Positions 6,107 to 13,494 of a stretch of 16,854 nt of DNA are shown here, piece after piece. The position numbers were made by a program, and so were the translations under genes. The DNA is from Actinomycetota bacterium (GTDB lineage Bacteria > Actinomycetota > Acidimicrobiia > Acidimicrobiales > CADCSY01), in assembly GCA_016178435.1 (NCBI GenBank), contig JACOTK010000114.1:1-16854 (forward strand), in the 5' to 3' direction. A model generated the notes under the pieces. That model did not search any database. It had not been told where the DNA came from and saw only the letters and a list, made by a program, of their open reading frames with translations. Position 1 is the stretch's first letter. Each line of letters opens with the position of its first letter.

Positions 6107-7750
6107 TCAGAGCGCGGCCCCGCCATCGAGCAGCGACAGGATCAAAGGCGCCAGCTCGGCAGTGGGTCGCTTGCGTGCACGGGCCGGCTCGATGCCCTCA
6201 CCGGATATCAGGGCGAATCCGGCGTTGGAGTGCTCGCTCATGCGCAGCATCGGAAAGGGCCCGATGGCGCCGAGGGTCGGGTGTGCAACGGCATCGACGG
6301 CGGTATCCCAGGTGATGAGCAGATCCCCGTCAGGGGCGAGCGGATCGAAGGGATCGTTCCCATGGGTGCGTTCCACGTGTGCCGCAATGGAGCGACCGGT
6401 GCGTGGGTTGATCGACTCACCCAGGAGTTGTTCGATCTCCCCGCACGTCCGGTCGTAGTCGTCCACCTCGACGAGGCCGTCCCGCTCGCGCCCGCGAAGA
6501 TTGACCCGCACGCGTCCCTCACCGAAGGAGGGCAGCGAGAAGGCGCGCATGGACGGCCATGCGTCCCGGTACCAGAGGTTCGGGTAGTCCGTGGCGGGCT
6601 CATCGACGCCTCCGGGTCCGACGGTGTCCAGATCGACCTCGGGTGGCACCCCGGCGGCGGGCTTCCATGGGGGGCGGTGGGCGGGCGGGCGGCCCCGTGC
6701 CCGACGAAGGGCGCGTTCGACGTCCAACAGGACACCCGCCTTGGCGCGGCGGCGAAGGCCGGCGACCAAAGAGGCGTCAAGGGTGTCGCGGGCAAAGGCC
6801 AACGGGCGTCGACGCGGGTCGGCCTGCACGGGGGGACACCCCTGCCGGCGCCACTGCGCGAGGTCTCCACCCTTCAGCCTCGGCGACCCCCCGTGGTGGC
6901 GGTGCAGGAGCTCGGGCAACAGGAGAGCTGCTGCGACATCACTGTCGTTTGGTTGCATGCCGTGAACGGAGAAGACCACCACGACCGCGTCCTCCGGCAG
7001 GGCCTCCACGATGCCTCCGAGCGTTGCATCGACGGCCTCGTACACGTCGATCATGCGTCGGCCGGCCTGTGGGGCCGTCGGCGCTCCCCCAAGGACATGA
7101 CTGGTGTCCACGCCGTGCCAGAAGTGATGGCCCCCGGAATGAGGCTCCGAGAGGACGGTCAGAAACAGATCCCAGGCCGTTTCACGCTCAAGAAGATGAC
7201 GGGTCGCCTTGGTCCGAAGCGCTGACCCGTCGACGAGGGCATCGCCGAGCTCGTCGATGTAGTCGGGTTGATACCACCCGTCGTGGTAGTCGTTGTTCAG
7301 GCCTGGATGCGTGCCGATGGACTCATCCAACTCGGTGAGCACGCCCGCAGGGCTTGACGCGCGGGGAAACGACGCTGCGTGCGCTCCCCATCCGGTGACC
7401 TGGATGCCGTGGACATCGCGCCGGATCCCGCATTTCGGCACATCGAAGATCAGGGACCTCCGCTCGTCGGACGCGTAGAAGGGCATGCCCGGGAAGATCC
7501 CCTGGCGGTAGGAGCGATAGCTCGCCGGGTCGAAGGCCAGATTGCTCCAGTAGCCGGCCTGATAGGGAGCGTCACCGTAGAGAAACGAGGCCCAGGCCTC
7601 CTCGGGCTTTCCGACGATGTCGTTGTGCATGAGGATCTCGACACTTCGGGAGCGCAGGCGAGCGAGGTTGGGCATCCTGCCCTCGGTCATCAAACGCTCG
7701 GTGAGCGCCCAGTCCGCTGAGTCGAGACCTATCGCGGCAACACGAGCCAT
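6107..7750 (-). CDS. Alkaline-phosphatase-superfamily protein with a divergent active site
   Basis: A 547-residue protein with the AlkP-superfamily core: AIGLDSADW (Asp10 would be the first metal ligand), EGRMPNLARLRSRSV, EEAWASFLYGDAP, SEPHSGGHHFWHGVD (about 201-215), VVVVFSVHGMQPN (about 256-268), and a C-terminal MSEHSNAGFALISGEGI. Classical members of the predicted phosphohydrolase group have a nucleophilic Thr four residues before the Trp of the AWTS-like motif, an Asp-x3-His pair, and SDHG. Here those places hold Pro49, His204/His208 and SVHG. The fold is clear, but the metal site and nucleophile differ, so substrate and activity cannot be predicted; it may be a distinct subfamily or a non-catalytic relative. 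No signal peptide is seen, so it is probably cytosolic. The ATG at 7750 begins right at the core fold. The gene is transcribed alone and is divergent from ispH with a 34-bp gap. Confidence 0.8.
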   Translation of the reverse strand: MARVAAIGLDSADWALTERLMTEGRMPNLARLRSRSVEILMHNDIVGKPEEAWASFLYGDAPYQAGYWSNLAFDPASYRSYRQGIFPGMPFYASDERRSLIFDVPKCGIRRDVHGIQVTGWGAHAASFPRASSPAGVLTELDESIGTHPGLNNDYHDGWYQPDYIDELGDALVDGSALRTKATRHLLERETAWDLFLTVLSEPHSGGHHFWHGVDTSHVLGGAPTAPQAGRRMIDVYEAVDATLGGIVEALPEDAVVVVFSVHGMQPNDSDVAAALLLPELLHRHHGGSPRLKGGDLAQWRRQGCPPVQADPRRRPLAFARDTLDASLVAGLRRRAKAGVLLDVERALRRARGRPPAHRPPWKPAAGVPPEVDLDTVGPGGVDEPATDYPNLWYRDAWPSMRAFSLPSFGEGRVRVNLRGRERDGLVEVDDYDRTCGEIEQLLGESINPRTGRSIAAHVERTHGNDPFDPLAPDGDLLITWDTAVDAVAHPTLGAIGPFPMLRMSEHSNAGFALISGEGIEPARARKRPTAELAPLILSLLDGGAAL

Positions 7751-7776
7751 GACAGAGCGTACGTCACCGCTAGCGT
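7749..7776 (+). promoter_or_regulatory. Candidate ispH promoter
   Basis: ATGACA (7749-7754, five of six matches to TTGACA) lies 16 bases before TAGCGT (7771-7776). The ATG follows eight bases later at 7785, so any leader is at most about two bases. The -35 box overlaps the start codon of the divergent AlkP-like gene. There is no Shine-Dalgarno. Confidence 0.5.
7756..7761 (-). promoter_or_regulatory. Candidate leaderless -10 box of the AlkP-like gene
   Basis: The minus strand reads TACGCT, five bases, then the ATG at 7750. The same hexamer precedes trpS. It lies inside the spacer of the proposed ispH promoter, so the two promoters cannot be occupied together. No -35 element is evident. Confidence 0.4.
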
Positions 7777-7784
7777 GGACCACG

Positions 7785-8816
7785 ATGAACGTCGACAGGG
7801 TTCTGCTCGCGTCCCCACGAGGGTTCTGTGCGGGAGTGGAGATGGCCATCAAGGCCTTGGCGTGGATGGTGCGAGCATTCGAGCCGCCCGTCTACTGCTA
7901 TCACGAGATCGTTCACAACCAACTCGTGGTGGACCGCTTCCGTGGACTTGGGGTGGTGTTCGTGGATGACATCGCCGAGGTCCCGCCAGGGGCGCCGTTG
8001 ATGCTCTCCGCCCACGGGTCGGCGCCCGAGGTCGTCGTGGCGGCCCGAGGGACCGGAGGTTACGTGGTCAACGCGGTCTGCCCCCTGGTCACCAAGGTGC
8101 ACCATGAGGTCAAGACGAGGGCCGGCAAGGGCTTCGCCATCCTCTACATCGGCCATGAGGGTCACGATGAGGCCGTGGGGACCATGGCGGTCGCGCCGGA
8201 GGACACCCATCTCGTCGAGACCGAGGCCGATGTCGCCGACCTGGTTGACCCGGGACGGCCGGTGGCGCTGTTGGCCCAGACGACGTTGAGCCATCACGAC
8301 TGGTCGGGCGTGCTCGACGCAGCCCGAAAGCGTTTCCCCGATCTCTGGATGCCCGGTCGCAGCGACCTGTGTTTCGCCACGACCAACCGTCAATCGGCAC
8401 TGGTGCAGATCGCGCAACGCTGCGACGCGGTGGTGGTGATCGGATCGGCGAACTCCTCGAACACCGTTGCGCTGGCCAAGGTGGCCGCTGCAACGGGATG
8501 TCCCCGCGTGTTGCGGGTGAACGGCCCCGACGAGTTGCCCGACGACCTCGTGGGCGTCATCGGCGTGACCGCCGGCGCGTCGGCGGCCGAAGAAGTCGTC
8601 GCGGCGATCCTCGACCGCCTGGCCCCGCTCAACGGTGTCGAGGAGGTGTCGATCACGACCGAGGACGAGTACTTTCCGCCCCCGCGTGAGCTGCGGGAGC
8701 TCCTTGGGGCCATCACCACGCTGGCGGGCTTCGCACTGGCATCGCCACCGAACGTTCCGGGTGCGCTCGACCGCGATCTGTCGGCCAGCACGGTCCTTGC
8801 CTCGCTTCGCCCGTAG
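7785..8816 (+). CDS. ispH: 4-hydroxy-3-methylbut-2-enyl diphosphate reductase IspH
   Basis: A 343-residue enzyme for the last step of the MEP pathway, reducing HMBPP to IPP and DMAPP with an iron-sulfur cluster. The three cluster cysteines are at residues 15 (PRGFCAGV), 99 (NAVCPLVTKVH) and 196 (SDLCFATTNRQ), close to Cys12, 96 and 197 of E. coli. Substrate-binding histidines are seen in HEIVHN, SAHGSAP and GHEGHDE. The GSANSSNT motif and GVTAGAS are also present. An upstream in-frame ATG at 7617 would reach far into the divergent gene; the ATG at 7785 gives the canonical start VLLASPRGFCAG. The C-terminus carries about 25 residues beyond the usual IspH end, without a recognisable domain. IspH stands alone on this strand and converges on the PNPOx-like gene. 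Confidence 0.97.
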   Translation: MNVDRVLLASPRGFCAGVEMAIKALAWMVRAFEPPVYCYHEIVHNQLVVDRFRGLGVVFVDDIAEVPPGAPLMLSAHGSAPEVVVAARGTGGYVVNAVCPLVTKVHHEVKTRAGKGFAILYIGHEGHDEAVGTMAVAPEDTHLVETEADVADLVDPGRPVALLAQTTLSHHDWSGVLDAARKRFPDLWMPGRSDLCFATTNRQSALVQIAQRCDAVVVIGSANSSNTVALAKVAAATGCPRVLRVNGPDELPDDLVGVIGVTAGASAAEEVVAAILDRLAPLNGVEEVSITTEDEYFPPPRELRELLGAITTLAGFALASPPNVPGALDRDLSASTVLASLRP

Positions 8817-8868
8817 CCACCACGGCAGTCCCGGCCACCGCACTCGATCACTCCCGATCACGAGGTCC

Positions 8869-8902
8869 CGATCCCCCGTACCCGCCCGCCGGGCGTGGAT
8901 CG
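8869..8902. terminator. Possible hairpin between convergent ispH and the nine-gene operon
   Basis: Outer arms CGATCC (8869-8874) and GGATCG (8897-8902) enclose an inner GC stem CGCCC (8883-8887) / GGGCG (8891-8895) with a three-base loop. It lies in the 107-bp gap where ispH and the operon converge. Neither side has a T-tract, so a role in termination is uncertain. Confidence 0.3.
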
Positions 8903-8923
8903 AAAGCATCGAGAGTGGCAGGG

Positions 8924-9466
8924 TCAGTCGAACAAGCCGGGCAGCCCGTCGATGCTGACGGCGTTGTTCCGTGCCTGATAGTCGGCCATCTCCTCGTCGG
9001 ACTTGCTCGCGGCCCATTCGTCGAGGCGACTGCGCTCCCCCACGTACTTCATGAGCGGCACGGCGTAGCCGCATGAGCTCGAAACACGTTCGATGGCGAT
9101 GCGGATGATCGCCCGTGCACCGCGGAAATCGGGGAACTCGGGAGCCAGCGCGGCGTACTCATCGGTACCGGCCATCAAGGCCTCTCCGACGCCGTAGATG
9201 CGAACGATGTCGGGGGGACCCTCGAATGCCGTGAACATCACCGTGATGCGCCCGTTCAGGCGCAGATGGGCAATCGTCTCGACACCGCTGCCCGTCAGGT
9301 CGATGTAGGCAACCGTGAGGGCGTCGAGCACCCGAAAGCTCTCGTAGCCCTTGGGAGAGAGATTGACATGACCGCCTTCGTCGGGCGCCGTCGCGACGAA
9401 GAAGACGTGCTGACGATCACAGAACGCCGCAACCTCATCGGTGAGGTGATTCCACGTCCTACCCAT
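8924..9466 (-). CDS. Pyridoxamine-5'-phosphate-oxidase-like split-barrel flavoprotein
   Basis: A 180-residue protein of the PNPOx-like split-barrel family. Recognisable parts are FFVATAPDEGGHVNLSPKGY (residues 22-41), VAYIDLTGSGVETIAHLRLN (53-72), ITVMFTAFEGPPDIVRIYG and the shared family ending around IRIAIERVSSSCGYAVPLMKY. Such proteins bind FMN, F420 or heme and reduce or oxidise small molecules, but the true PdxH substrate motifs are not evident, so vitamin B6 synthesis should not be assumed. It is the last gene of the nine-gene operon: its ATG lies six bases after the plsC stop, and GGAGGA sits nine bases upstream, inside the end of plsC. The cofactor and substrate are unknown. Confidence 0.82.
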   Translation of the reverse strand: MGRTWNHLTDEVAAFCDRQHVFFVATAPDEGGHVNLSPKGYESFRVLDALTVAYIDLTGSGVETIAHLRLNGRITVMFTAFEGPPDIVRIYGVGEALMAGTDEYAALAPEFPDFRGARAIIRIAIERVSSSCGYAVPLMKYVGERSRLDEWAASKSDEEMADYQARNNAVSIDGLPGLFD

Positions 9467-9472
9467 GATGAC

Positions 9473-10144
9473 TCATCCTCCTTGGGCTTGGTCGAAGAGG
9501 CGTTGCATCTCATCCCTCAGTTGCTCCGAGAGCTCACGAACCGCTCGGCGGGGAACTCTTCCGGCTTCCGGCGTCGTCTCGGGAAACAGGGGCGCCCCGA
9601 TCACCATGCGGATGCGAACAGGGCGAACCATCCTTGCCCCCTTCGCCATGGCCTGCTCGGAGCCCCCGATGCCGACCGGAACGACGGGAACCCCGCCACG
9701 CGCGGCAACGAAGGCGACCCCGTCGAAGATGTCCTCGACCAACGGGCCGGATCGACGGGTTCCCTCGGGGAACATGACGAGCGGTTCACCGTCGGCGATC
9801 ACCGCTTCGCATGCACGCAGCGCATCGCGATCGGGCGTTCCCCGGTTCACGGGAATGCCACCCATCGTGCTGAAGAACCAGGCCGACGCCCGGTACTTCC
9901 ACATCTCGTGCTTGCCGAGGTAGCGCATGCGGCGTTTCGTCGCGGCTGCCACCACCAGGCTGTCGACGTTGGATCGATGGACCGGCGCCAGGATGAAGGA
10001 CCCGGTTGGCGGGACGTTCTCGACTCCCTCGACCTTCAACCGCCAAAAGAGGCGACAGAAGGCGACCACGACGACCCGCACCAATTGGTAGAACGCCAAC
10101 TCGAATCGGGTGGGAAGTTGCGCAGCCGATGTGTCGTCACTCAT
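9473..10144 (-). CDS. plsC: 1-acyl-glycerol-3-phosphate acyltransferase (PlsC family)
   Basis: A 223-residue acyltransferase that adds the second fatty acid to lysophosphatidic acid, giving phosphatidic acid. The catalytic HxxxxD motif is HRSNVD (about residues 55-60). Next come MGGIPVNRGTPDRDALR (lipid headgroup region), MFPEGTRRSG (the conserved FPEGTR block) and VPVVPVGIGGSE. A hydrophobic stretch LAFYQLVRVVVVAFCRLFW near residues 17-35 should attach it to the inner face of the membrane. The ATG at 10144 overlaps the cmk stop as ATGA, so the two are coupled; cmk next to a plsC-like gene is a recurrent arrangement in bacteria. Family membership is secure; acyl specificity is not visible, and related lysophospholipid acyltransferases cannot be excluded. 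Confidence 0.92.
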   Translation of the reverse strand: MSDDTSAAQLPTRFELAFYQLVRVVVVAFCRLFWRLKVEGVENVPPTGSFILAPVHRSNVDSLVVAAATKRRMRYLGKHEMWKYRASAWFFSTMGGIPVNRGTPDRDALRACEAVIADGEPLVMFPEGTRRSGPLVEDIFDGVAFVAARGGVPVVPVGIGGSEQAMAKGARMVRPVRIRMVIGAPLFPETTPEAGRVPRRAVRELSEQLRDEMQRLFDQAQGG

Positions 10145-10773
10145 GGGAGAAGGCTCAAGAGCTCGTCGAGGATGTCATCGACATCTCGGTCGCTGGTGTC
10201 GATGATCATGGCTCCGTGCGCCTCCTGCAAAGGGTCGATGTCGCGGGTCGTGTCGAGCGTGTCGCGACGGGCCATGTCGGCAGCGACCTGTTCGTAGTCG
10301 AGATCGGACACCTCCTTGTGGCGACGTCCGGCACGAACCTCCGGACGTGCGGTCAGGTAGACCTTCAGCTCGGCGTCGGGAAACACGACGGTCCCGATGT
10401 CGCGGCCCTCGATCACGCCCCCTCCCCGGCGCGCCACCCAGGACCGCTGACGGGCGACGAGCTCGCGTCGAACGCCGGCGTTGGCCGCCACCGTGCTGAC
10501 CGCCCTGGTCACCTCCGGGCCACGGATCTCGATCGTTGCGTCCACTCGGTCGACGACCACCGAGGTGGCATCGACCTCGATCTCGATATCGCCCATCATC
10601 TGTGCCACCTTGTCGGCCTCGGCCGGGTCGATCCCTCGCCTGAGCGCCGCAAACGCCACGGCTCGATACATCGCCCCCGTGTCGAGATACTCGAGCCCAA
10701 GGCGTTCGGCGAGGTGACGGGCCACGGTGGACTTTCCCGAGCCGGCGGGCCCGTCGATTGCTATGACGCGCAT
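10141..10773 (-). CDS. cmk: (d)CMP kinase
   Basis: A 210-residue nucleoside monophosphate kinase that phosphorylates CMP and dCMP with ATP. The Walker A motif DGPAGSGKST begins at residue 6, followed by YLDTGAMYRAVAFAALRRG, the NMP-binding region typical of Cmk. Later come IRGPEVTRAVSTVAA, GRDIGTVVFPDAELKVYLTA and RRDTLDTTRDIDPL, all diagnostic. The ATG at 10773 overlaps the end of aroA by 13 bp and is preceded by GGAGGA nine bases upstream, inside aroA. An upstream in-frame start at 10824 would add 17 residues before the normal N-terminus, so it is less likely. In some actinobacteria Cmk and Der are fused or adjacent; here der lies about 5.5 kb away in its own operon. Confidence 0.96.
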   Translation of the reverse strand: MRVIAIDGPAGSGKSTVARHLAERLGLEYLDTGAMYRAVAFAALRRGIDPAEADKVAQMMGDIEIEVDATSVVVDRVDATIEIRGPEVTRAVSTVAANAGVRRELVARQRSWVARRGGGVIEGRDIGTVVFPDAELKVYLTARPEVRAGRRHKEVSDLDYEQVAADMARRDTLDTTRDIDPLQEAHGAMIIDTSDRDVDDILDELLSLLP

Positions 10774-12056
10774 CGTTGCAGTTCCTCCTCGAAACCTGGA
10801 TAGCTGGTGGCGACGGCTCCCCAACCGTCGATGGCGGTCTCTCCTGTGGCGCCCAACGCCGCGATCGCCGCGCTCATGGCGATTCGATGGTCGCCGTGCG
10901 AGTCGACCTGCCCGCCCCGAAGGGAACCCGCTCCCCCGCCTCGCACCGCCAGACCGTCGGGACGAGGTTCTGCCGATACACCCAGCGCATGCAACATGGC
11001 CACCGTCGTGGTCACCCGGTCACTCTCCTTGACCCGCAACTCGCCGGCGTCGCGAAAGGTTGTCGTTCCCTCCGCCACCGCGGCCGCAACGGCGAGCACG
11101 GGAATCTCGTCGATCAGTCCCGGAACTTCCTCGCCTCCCACCGATGTCGCGCGCAACGCACTGGTGCGGGCTCGAATGTCGGCGGTGTTGACGCCTCGGT
11201 CCGTCACCTCGATGTCGGCGCCCATGCGCTGCAACACCGCGAGAAACGCCGCCCGTGCCGGTCCCACATACACACGCTCCAGCGTCACGTCACTGTCGGG
11301 GGCGATGCAGGCGGCCACGATCCAAAAGGCTGCCTGGGACGGATCACACGGCACATCGAGCGTGAACGGCGTCAGGCGCGATCGTCGTACCCGCACAACC
11401 CGTCCACCCTGATCGGGATCGGGCATCACCTCGATGTCGGCGCCCGCCAAGGCCAGCAACTCCTCGGTGTGCACACGACTCGGCGCGCGCTCGCGCACGA
11501 TCGTCTCGCCGTCCGCTCCGACGCCGGCCAGGAGCACCGCACCCTTCACCTGTGCGCTCGCCACGGGGAGCTCGTAGTCGATGCCCCTCAGTTGCCCGCC
11601 ACGCACGACGAGGGGCGGGAAGCGCCCGCCCACGCGACCGTCGATCGCGGCGCCCATGCGGGTCAGAGGCTCGACCACCCGATCCATCGGGCGACGCGCG
11701 ATCGAGGCATCACCTTGCAGGATGGTCAGCCATGGACGCGCCGCGCACCAACCCGCCAGCAGGCGGATACCGGTACCGGAGTTCCCGACATCGATGACCT
11801 GGCCGGGCTCGTGCAGGTCGCCCCCGGTAATCTGCTCACCGTCAAAGCGCACCCCCATCGCAGCCATCGCCGCACGGGTGTGCGCCACGTCCTGACCGGT
11901 GGACAGTCCGTGCACGACCGAGGTTCCCTCGGCAAGGGCGGCCAGAAGCAGAGCCCGATGGCTTACGGACTTGTCGCCCGGCACCCTGACGACGCCCCGG
12001 ACGGACCGCCCACCCTGCACCAGGAGTCGATCGGCAGAGGGATCGCCGGTGGTCAT
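10761..12056 (-). CDS. aroA: 3-phosphoshikimate 1-carboxyvinyltransferase (EPSP synthase)
   Basis: A 431-residue enzyme joining shikimate-3-phosphate and PEP to form EPSP, the direct precursor of chorismate. Motifs in order: PGDKSVSHRALLLAALAEG (27-45), DVGNSGTGIRLLAG (the PEP-site loop, near 90), GDASIARRPM, SAQVKGAVLLAG, IDEIPVLAVAAAVAEG, ELRVKESDRV and DSHGDHRIAMSAAIAALGA. The loop keeps the Gly-Thr pair of typical glyphosate-sensitive enzymes but has Leu where E. coli has Pro101, as in many Gram-positive and class II forms; I make no claim about inhibitor sensitivity. The ATG overlaps the tyrA stop as ATGA with GGAG six bases upstream. The product feeds chorismate to AroH and TyrA in the same operon; aroC and trp genes are not in the window. 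Confidence 0.97.
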   Translation of the reverse strand: MTTGDPSADRLLVQGGRSVRGVVRVPGDKSVSHRALLLAALAEGTSVVHGLSTGQDVAHTRAAMAAMGVRFDGEQITGGDLHEPGQVIDVGNSGTGIRLLAGWCAARPWLTILQGDASIARRPMDRVVEPLTRMGAAIDGRVGGRFPPLVVRGGQLRGIDYELPVASAQVKGAVLLAGVGADGETIVRERAPSRVHTEELLALAGADIEVMPDPDQGGRVVRVRRSRLTPFTLDVPCDPSQAAFWIVAACIAPDSDVTLERVYVGPARAAFLAVLQRMGADIEVTDRGVNTADIRARTSALRATSVGGEEVPGLIDEIPVLAVAAAVAEGTTTFRDAGELRVKESDRVTTTVAMLHALGVSAEPRPDGLAVRGGGAGSLRGGQVDSHGDHRIAMSAAIAALGATGETAIDGWGAVATSYPGFEEELQRCAS

Positions 12057-13132
12057 GCGAGGCTCCGCATCGAGGCGTGATAGCCCCGGGCCGCCAGAGC
12101 GTCCCGGAGCCGGTCGATCGATTCGCCCTCGATCACCAGGATCAACACACCGGCATCGCCCTCGGCCGAGTGGGCGATCTCCAGATCGGCGATGTCCACG
12201 CCGAGCTCTGATGCCAGCGTCGTGACCTCGGCCAGCACGCCGGGCCGGTCCGGCACCGGGATGCGCACCTCGGCCATCTCCGAGGTGCGCGCCACCCTGG
12301 CAGGCAGGTTCACCCGAGCAGCACGAGCCCGCTCGAGAATGTCGAGCACTCCCGCTCGATCACCCCGTTCAACGAGCGAGCGCGTGTGGGCGAGCTCCTC
12401 CTCGAGTCGTCTCAGGACGTCCACAATTGCATCGCGATTCTCGACACAGATGTCGGGCCAGATGCCCGGGTGGCCTGCGGCGATGCGTGTCATGTCACGA
12501 AAGCCCCCTGCGGCGAGACGCAGCAGCGCTCGATGCTCCTCTGCGCCCTCGGCGGCGAGGCCCATGAGGGAGGCTGCGGTGAGGTGAGGCACGTGCGAGA
12601 CCATGGCAACCAACGCATCGTGGCGCTGCGGCGAGAGCTCCATGACCTCGGCTCCGAGCGACGCCACAACCGAGCGCACGAGGGCATGGGCGCCGGGGTC
12701 GGTTCCCTCGACCGGTGTCAGCACCCAGACCGACCCCTCGAAGAGCTCGGGGCGGGCGCCCTCGACGCCCTCCTGCTCGCTGCCGGCCATGGGATGGCCG
12801 CCGACGAAGCGCCCGTCGGGCACCGCCGAGACGATGGCGTGCTTTGCGCTTCCCACGTCGGTGACGACACCCGATCCCCTGCCAAGGCATTGGGCGACCA
12901 CCTCGGCCACAGCCCCGACGGGAGTGGCGACGAACATGATGGCCGCATCCTCGTCGAAACCGGAGGCGTCGAGTGCGCCGAGCGCTACACCCTTCTCGAC
13001 ACGCACGGCATCGCGATCGACACCGGTGACATGCCACCCACCGGCGCGGAGCGCCATGCCGATCGACCCACCGATGAGACCGATGCCGACGACCTGCGCC
13101 CTTCTCGATCCCGAGTCAGTCCGGGAGGTCAT
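12053..13132 (-). CDS. tyrA: Prephenate dehydrogenase with C-terminal ACT domain
   Basis: A 359-residue NAD(P)-dependent enzyme that makes 4-hydroxyphenylpyruvate from prephenate in tyrosine synthesis. The nucleotide-binding loop GIGLIGGSIG is at residues 16-25, followed by GVDRD. The catalytic region has VGGHPMAGSEQEGVEGARPELFEG in two blocks, and the paired histidines of RHDALVAMVSHVPHLTA (around 190-205). FRDMTRIAAGHPGIWPDI is typical of the family. From about 285 an ACT domain (RIPVPDRPGVLAEVTTLASE) suggests feedback control, probably by an aromatic amino acid. The ATG at 13132 overlaps the end of aroH by 17 bp; an upstream in-frame start at 13186 would lie deep in aroH. The gene sits between aroH, which supplies prephenate, and aroA. 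Confidence 0.95.
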   Translation of the reverse strand: MTSRTDSGSRRAQVVGIGLIGGSIGMALRAGGWHVTGVDRDAVRVEKGVALGALDASGFDEDAAIMFVATPVGAVAEVVAQCLGRGSGVVTDVGSAKHAIVSAVPDGRFVGGHPMAGSEQEGVEGARPELFEGSVWVLTPVEGTDPGAHALVRSVVASLGAEVMELSPQRHDALVAMVSHVPHLTAASLMGLAAEGAEEHRALLRLAAGGFRDMTRIAAGHPGIWPDICVENRDAIVDVLRRLEEELAHTRSLVERGDRAGVLDILERARAARVNLPARVARTSEMAEVRIPVPDRPGVLAEVTTLASELGVDIADLEIAHSAEGDAGVLILVIEGESIDRLRDALAARGYHASMRSLA

Positions 13133-13484
13133 CGCGCAACCCTTTGGCGCCCTCGAGGTAGACGTGGTGCATCTCCGAGCGACCAAGTGAGGTTGTCAGG
13201 TGCATGAGGACCCGAATGCACCGAGGGGTGCCGCCCTCGATGTCGAGCTCACGAGCGCACAGGAGCGGCACGTCGCCAAGCCCGATCGATCGTGCCGCGG
13301 CGGCAGGGAACTTGGCGTGGATGTCGTCGGTGGCGGTGAAGATGATGCTCACCAGATCATCATGATCGACCCTGTTGCGCTCCAACATGGCACGCAACAG
13401 GGTGACGACCCGCTCGTCGATCTCCTCGGCGGTGTCGTTGTCAATGGTGGTGGCGCCACGAAGCGCACGCAATGCATCCGGCAC
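13116..13484 (-). CDS. aroH: Monofunctional chorismate mutase, AroH class
   Basis: A 122-residue protein strongly resembling Bacillus subtilis AroH, the trimeric alpha/beta-barrel chorismate mutase that converts chorismate to prephenate. Shared positions include RGATT (Arg9, equivalent to Arg7), TATDDIHAKFPA, LLCARELDIEGG (Cys and Glu of the active site), CIRVLM (Arg), HVYLEGAKGLRDDL (Tyr and Arg). Length also matches. The frame opens with GTG at 13484; a TTG at 13472 would start at RALRGATT, closer to the B. subtilis N-terminus, so the exact start is uncertain and no Shine-Dalgarno decides it. It follows the pseudouridine synthase gene by 10 bases and overlaps tyrA, whose substrate it makes. 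The more common AroQ helical class is ruled out by the sequence. Confidence 0.96.
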   Translation of the reverse strand: MPDALRALRGATTIDNDTAEEIDERVVTLLRAMLERNRVDHDDLVSIIFTATDDIHAKFPAAAARSIGLGDVPLLCARELDIEGGTPRCIRVLMHLTTSLGRSEMHHVYLEGAKGLRDDLPD

Positions 13485-13494
13485 GGCGTCGATG

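Noticed and set aside
5924..7225. 433-codon plus-strand frame opposite the AlkP-like gene
   Set aside because: It crosses from the DUF512 start through an intergenic gap into the AlkP-like gene and has no recognisable domain; the opposite strand has the AlkP core motifs.
7770..9074. Long minus-strand frame across ispH
   Set aside because: Composition is Arg/His/Gly-rich mirror sequence of ispH; all three IspH cluster cysteines are on the plus strand.
11761..11800. Claim that AroA is a glyphosate-tolerant form
   Set aside because: The loop keeps Gly-Thr as in sensitive enzymes; a Leu in place of Pro101 alone does not support a resistance claim.
10776..12080. 434-codon plus-strand frame opposite aroA
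   Set aside because: No motifs; aroA on the minus strand is complete with all EPSP synthase signatures.
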